Shown here: piece by piece, positions 62,601 through 64,000 of the stretch | How positions within the stretch are numbered: the stretch's first letter is position 1 | How the letters are laid out: every line of letters starts with the position of its first letter | Assembly: GCA_015059495.1 (NCBI GenBank) | Contig: SVAI01000001.1 | Coordinates: 629,525-693,524 of the forward strand | Direction: 5' to 3' | Source: Bacillota bacterium | GTDB taxonomy: Bacteria > Bacillota_I > Bacilli_A > RF39 > UBA660 | Length of the DNA: 64,000 nt | Made by a program: the position numbers and the translations under genes | The notes under the pieces: model-generated | What the model saw: only the letters and a program-made list of their open reading frames with translations | What the model was told of the DNA's origin: nothing | The model's database searches: none

Positions 62601-62719
62601 TTACTTAATGCAATACTTTTCATACCAATATTAGTTACTACACCAAACTTACTAACATAAAAGATAATTCCAAATACAGTTAATATAAAAACAAATAGTG
62701 GAATTATTGCTTTTTTCAT
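53591..62719 (-). CDS. Giant surface protein (3042 residues) anchored at both ends, with GLUG beta-helix modules
   Basis: N-terminal membrane helix (about 4-24), shared juxtamembrane domain (about 30-220), Glu-rich hinge (about 230-262; EVEEEEEEEQVEEE), Fn3-like domains (about 265-810) and a carbohydrate-binding-like jelly roll (about 826-965). Three right-handed beta-helix modules with GLUG-type repeats (GGLVGSGG, YVGGLTGKNN) follow at about 1090-1400, 1545-1890 and 2030-2575, each closing with a PHLKMPD / YMPLL / YYPRLK phrase. A final beta domain precedes a second membrane helix (about 3010-3033) with a basic cytoplasmic tail. GLUG repeats are also known from IgA1 proteases (M26), but I find no zinc-protease HExxH motif. 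AGGAGG precedes the ATG. Confidence 0.75.
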   Translation of the reverse strand: MKKAIIPLFVFILTVFGIIFYVSKFGVVTNIGMKSIALSNSVMLKNLTNGKDEEVIKYETVDANETLYRFGSKYYVGENKRRYVADDFPIMSEDGSVLLIVNELGNYIDESFIKTKAYKDNIIVDSHLYNAVNNEQIDDLEYLFLEMNNGIFVNVSKLTIHIDKEDIIIPTNSYIFFSKNSLCYYYLKDSKFIYDEIPVIDDNERVNIGKYDISYNELMVYLGIKKDEKIIEDIKVEEEIEVEEEEEEEQVEEEKDTRVLLDVKVNDVKANIYSISGNISIIDVAGAIIKNPTIELKKDGKLFLRKTVEDGDFLLSGLTSDSEYEMKVSYIYVRDNKRYEKVIYNEIVKTKSRDELESIKLNVDSIETTTDNIVFNNIKLLNGIDDEVLRGIKSVVVKIGNNTVTLDAKRRNDLLKLETINFESEHIFESNTKYDIEFKFIDVDDKEIKVDNNKYSVVTKKNAPVGKINVKLDKNFKRAGITFNVNNVDEVNVESYIYNVYDESNNIVSSGKFVDNKYFVEIDSLNNASKYIVKLFTTYFDSDGSKVDNLEIASADFITYDFKKMGEISFSIKENIGDGKETSITSNSGSFIINYTDYNNEDVIYSLIDYDVKVQVVNVKTSEVEKELTVDKYDFVGNGVVVDFYELSSNTEYAIEIKPVIISNNEVYEVKTAYLNNKFKTFKQDASFNVMNLYIASGYIDFDAIIYDKDKAILQEDSALNVYDENNKLVHTQLLKNSSTLSNGDSYNLNHINLSKLDVDKKYTFKVVATDYDNGYKKQDNKVIDSIREYTLSGANGKLLIDKIIDSAYHKYETGEDTTQNLFNINNEARWKIFYESSKSITGTSSIKKDDNSIELLAKNGDVYFYYYVPELIGKKATVSFDAKLNSENGSTQKIELINGYKENKDKKVFDNLTLDYSNSRYNYTFTMQSSGYLIFHISEVNGDNNTTKVEIKDLMIAEGTSTDYRRFNDTSTYTALLGVSLNEPMENGIALANYVNGESSDLINGSDYLYYIRYECIGDNCSEQSNKSILNDYELPLINRKKELDVSANSSYKVYLSVYDSLIDRYYDLDSTEFISDAETRTIKNIDELLAMHRSGNYIVVDDIDFKSKNKTYGNFDGKIDFQGHTVYVGDGINNPASIFSTLGGSAEVKNLVIQADFRTQSGGVTTGRSALFTVNYGTISNVMLFINGINDAPNIQMTALGNENRGVIENFILKSNVEYIGARYMSYGVRYNIGIMKNGYAYGKDINLKFINDSNLNRDSGVFANYGSGGVFQNLYTLVNINVGDQGKENVECTGSNCNDNNIGFIAGSVSNSTVQNCYSYSDITNTLRKKDVDAFFQSASNSVTNELYYAAKEDYKESFSKKIIESYFKNADFQERILNSDNMFLVDDAWKSNSFPHLKMPDYMPAQEYVSLPGTFSSDNIQVLSVDKIESLSDSSDKYADEISQGFKHKITLSIFNPDNVYINSMNIDGFDDSSVKVMPQGANVDVNTKIGIYEIMIKDPIYYASNYSLLSMNVSKNSSNADLSFSNVSLKMDLFKEVNSLSEIESTLKTPNNKTVNFRLMNDIDYNTENDIIRITSNITGIVDGNNHTIKNLNGKNYLFVKLSGGTLKNIRFEDINFTWASGNDKFGIVATADKKANVENVAVNNMTIDAEGATSSDALYIGALVANNTNIIVTNSSVTSMKVKNVSDLQKAYVGGLTGKNNNSTVSNSYARKIDFDLSNNMGAVGGITGITSYGSVIDVFATGNISTDSNNVGGIIGEAQSSLIYSAIAKVNILARDYLGGVIGNTLTGSSRSVANNVLSLGNLTSKQKNSSTFHRAFGTDYEGGASYAWDCQLINSNVSSDTNGEILLSTTDLHNPLTFSSKIGLSEYYVLDDTFRVGYMPLLYSTKGELLTVLDDDFSDMEIKRKEPFNFMSIDYGYTYENNHNDDKYYANGVNVYELKLENADNHIINHISIGGLEIDESSFISTTDNNITTVSFSARPTSYFDSYLINSINYDDNQEFASSIKLEVQLFGKLSSVDDWNNINTSSAQNYIVTNDISFKGQTNISSGITFNRLIGYTGTDSNPTISDVGSENNHFILSNSSGFIDNVLSEVKNVNFANIYLKNNQKQNSSYSYLNLFKGINGEMTNVNFNNIEIINTAKTAYYTSIIGINQSVNIKNVSLNNVTASGGHYTASFIANSYALDKTGIEFKNCNVTGVNYVGGLIANESSDVVNVHNFNFEGRNITVTGSKYVGGVFGYGSGNGITLYNSNVTGVSDVGGIGGNVSNRTIENNVIYDSYVRGSSQTIGGLYGSNQYINYSYVVRTTIDGLTTANNIGGLVGSGGWQLTYCGVIDSKIINGNKNVGGLKGTLSWGNINQDFVYNTDVQGAVNVGGGVGYTYNYHSNIDQMMVNARVKATGSSAGGMLGRANNLNTTASENVTTIKRSIIANTTVNAPNYAGGLVGYLENDMFTGHFANDILAVNVSCSSDYCNAGYVSGYNEQTKISDNGIDNFTNWKIYLDSIVNGVKLSSLSEDDKKVVLSNGGKTVDKTYLSDFNSVKGIVGSNYEKDEGYYPRLKNMTAAFKQHFELPNDNTFSTNSNNLLSTSMLRTTAVNNLFTIPEYSVYSSDVDKINITFNNIDGYKNLSFKINDGEYINVDKKTYTMYYDYKEDIILHVKNGLNESVKVYTSEELVNSSSIVNDKFYHLSGSVIESNDEIKADNLSYKNDKYSIRLLSRTNIINNAVNVYNNKILLDNKNIYNIDTKEVEENDFNNFDIVEDKALYEYDYNDSKIKTYNDYSIINEKIVNKIVLANNKLEIINQSISNNAKNILSNSYNGYDYLLYLENGSLVSIKDKINYPKGFKNYNIKSINSKDNIIIVNYKGNDYVVFNYVTGEIIDEKKDYKPSIEEFIGDYFKGSQSDNKINMISDNYKEAKNIVSKLNAKSIDEVLNTDEDKSYVQKSNYSIVYNNLSNEYEIYEIPKEDNTLLVNNIISDNNVSDTINNNSVLFDYYVGKKNGVNVVSSIIIIAPIIGSIFIVIVILRRYFIVNKKVEK

Positions 62720-62734
62720 AACTTCCTCCTGCTA

Positions 62735-63457
62735 TTAATTAATTGAATTTAAGCTCTCCAAATTTTTACTTAATAATATTGATTTATCATTAAATTTTAA
62801 ATAATCAAAATTAGCATTTAATAAAAAACTATCACTTTTTACATATACATTATTATCATTTTCTTCTTTAATATTTACATATGACTTATTACCAGTTTCA
62901 TAATCATACATATATAATTCATCATCATAAATACACAACAAATATGAAAAAGCACTTAATTCAAATGTTTTATCTCCAATACTAACTTCAGTATCTTCTA
63001 AAAATACATATAAATCATTACCATCATATAAAAAAGAATTAGACATATCTATTTTCTTATCATCTCTTATTAAATAATAATTATTATTTTCTTCTTTAAT
63101 AATAGAATAATAATTAACTTTCTTTTGACTCATATTTTGAAGTGGAAATACTGCAATTAAATTATTAGGAATAATCATTTGCTTTTTATCTTTAAAATAT
63201 AATGGTTCATTTCCTAAAGTAATATCTTCACCATCTACTTTTAATTCAGTTGCACTACCATTTCTACTAAATTTTATATGAGATTTATATTCTAATTTTT
63301 GATTACCAAAATAAGTATATAATTCACTATCATCTACATAATATTCATTAATAGATTTATTTGCTTTATAAAATAAAACAAATAATAAAATCATAGCTAT
63401 AAATATTAAAATTGTAATACCAATAATTAAATATAATTTTTTAAATTTTGTATTCAT
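62735..63457 (-). CDS. Small membrane-anchored extracellular protein (240 residues) heading the surface cluster
   Basis: Membrane helix about 9-31, then only the juxtamembrane-type beta domain. LYVFLEDTEVSIGDKTFELS aligns with the FVNVSKLTIHIDKEDIII region of the 3042-residue protein and is followed in both by an S-Y aromatic stretch. It thus looks like a stand-alone copy of the shared domain. It lies 15 bases before the giant gene, with AGGAAGTG before its own ATG. It may cap or nucleate the assembly (inference). Confidence 0.6.
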   Translation of the reverse strand: MNTKFKKLYLIIGITILIFIAMILLFVLFYKANKSINEYYVDDSELYTYFGNQKLEYKSHIKFSRNGSATELKVDGEDITLGNEPLYFKDKKQMIIPNNLIAVFPLQNMSQKKVNYYSIIKEENNNYYLIRDDKKIDMSNSFLYDGNDLYVFLEDTEVSIGDKTFELSAFSYLLCIYDDELYMYDYETGNKSYVNIKEENDNNVYVKSDSFLLNANFDYLKFNDKSILLSKNLESLNSIN

Positions 63458-63535
63458 TTTATTTTACACTTCCTACTATATAAGTGTATCACATTGCAAG
63501 CTTTTTATCTACTAAATTTTATGCAATTTAATTAA

Positions 63536-63561
63536 AAAATTAAGCTAAAAAAGCTTAATTT
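63536..63561 (-). terminator. Terminator of spoVS
   Basis: The stem AAATTAAGCT/AGCTTAATTT (63537-63561) contains the stop codon at 63555-63557 and is followed by T-rich sequence on the minus strand. Confidence 0.8.
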
Positions 63562-63818
63562 TTATTTTCTATTATTAATCTAATAGCAGTCTTTTGTTCA
63601 TTATTAATTAATACATCATTAAATGCAGGTATACAGCACAAATTATAACCAGATGGTGAAACAAATCCTCTAGCTATAGCAATTGCTTTAATAGCCTGAT
63701 TTAATGCACCAGCGCCAATTGCTTGCAGTTCACATGTGTTTTCCTCTCTAAAGATATTTGCAATTGCACCAGCTACTTTACTGGGATTAGACTTTGATGA
63801 TACTTTAAGTATTTCCAT
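63555..63818 (-). CDS. spoVS: SpoVS-family protein
   Basis: 87 residues, full family length. MEILKVSSKSNPSKVAGAIA, LQAIGAGALNQAIKAIAIARG and CIPAFNDVLINNEQKTAIRL are highly conserved SpoVS (Alba-fold) phrases. In Bacillus, SpoVS influences septation and spore coat assembly; it also occurs in non-spore-formers. A strong AAGGAGG precedes the ATG. The following gene starts 97 bases downstream after a terminator, so cotranscription with the surface cluster is doubtful. Confidence 0.95.
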   Translation of the reverse strand: MEILKVSSKSNPSKVAGAIANIFREENTCELQAIGAGALNQAIKAIAIARGFVSPSGYNLCCIPAFNDVLINNEQKTAIRLIIENKN

Positions 63819-63866
63819 ATTTCCTCCTTAATTAAATATATTAACTAATTAAAAATATATAACAAA

Positions 63867-63890
63867 AAAATAGTAGTTACCTACTATTTT
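63867..63890. terminator. Hairpin terminator at the end of the last, partial gene
   Basis: The ten-pair stem AAAATAGTAG/CTACTATTTT (loop TTAC) contains the TAG at 63884-63886 and has a T-run on the minus strand. Confidence 0.85.
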
Positions 63891-64000
63891 TCCCATCTAG
63901 CATAATTACCACAAGGTAATACTATATTAGAATTAACTTGTTTAATACCTAAATCATCACTATCTACACTACCACCTAAGTCTCTTACAAATAATATATC
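63884..64000 (-). CDS. C-terminal 38 residues of an unidentified protein, cut by window edge
   Basis: The open frame enters from the right edge in phase and ends at TAG 63884-63886. The readable end includes DILFVRDLGGSVDSDDLG and NIVLPCGNYARWEK. Too short for identification. Genes upstream of spoVS in Bacillus are rny and ymdB, but I see no clear match to their ends. The terminator hairpin starts inside its last codons. Confidence 0.5.
   Translation of the reverse strand, partial: DILFVRDLGGSVDSDDLGIKQVNSNIVLPCGNYARWEK

Noticed and set aside
53591..62719. IgA1-protease (M26) call for the giant protein
   Set aside because: GLUG-type beta-helices are present, but no HExxH zinc site was found anywhere in the sequence.

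Overview
The window is a very AT-rich chromosomal segment (roughly a quarter G+C by eye) from a low-GC Gram-positive bacterium. TGG encodes Trp and TGA serves as a stop (for example at the end of ezrA), so the code is the standard bacterial one and not the Mycoplasma code. Peptidoglycan and division genes (class A PBP, DacF-type carboxypeptidase, EzrA, GpsB), a class B RNase P RNA, RecU and SpoVS all point to Bacilli. The very low G+C and the many DUF285 and TasA-like surface proteins suggest a lineage near the walled relatives of Mollicutes (RF39 or Erysipelotrichales-like). That placement is inference.

Layout. 1-6.7 kb: 5' part of parE, two TasA-like secreted proteins, a NifS-type cysteine desulfurase and ezrA. 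6.8-7.1 kb: tRNA-Arg(ACG) and tRNA-Pro(TGG). 7.2-12.8 kb: a DHH phosphoesterase, dacF, an Asn-rich membrane protein and a DUF285 repeat surface protein. 12.9-24.9 kb: the classical nusA/pnp block read right to left (rimP-nusA-ylxR-infB-rbfA ... truB ... rpsO-pnp), interrupted by two Nudix genes, a HAD phosphatase, a metallophosphoesterase and three small two-helix membrane proteins, and without ribF. 25-30 kb: a second DUF285 protein, pgsA, a RodZ-like gene, rnpB and gpsB. 30.1-33.5 kb: recU-ponA. 33.5-41.5 kb: cca-dnaD-nth-GH30, several unknown genes, rpmB (a 57-residue bL28) and sufB.

41.5-63.5 kb is the most unusual part. It holds a tightly packed, same-strand cluster of F1-ATPase-like alpha, gamma, beta and epsilon subunits, a b/delta-like stalk protein and a c-like ring protein that lacks the ion-binding carboxylate. 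A five-helix membrane protein with no recognisable a-subunit features lies at one end. At the other end are four membrane-anchored extracellular proteins of 240, 3042, 1694 and 496 residues that appear to share a juxtamembrane domain. The catalytic residues of the F1 head look intact, but nothing seen would translocate protons. The best reading is an ATP-driven rotary or mechanical device coupled to giant surface proteins. It is analogous to, but differs in composition from, the F1-like X0 (type 3) ATPases of Mycoplasma that work with MIB/MIP. spoVS and the tail of another gene end the window.

Gene packing is tight. Many intrinsic terminators contain the stop codon of the gene they terminate, and several starts were moved to the ATG or GTG that best fits a Shine-Dalgarno sequence.
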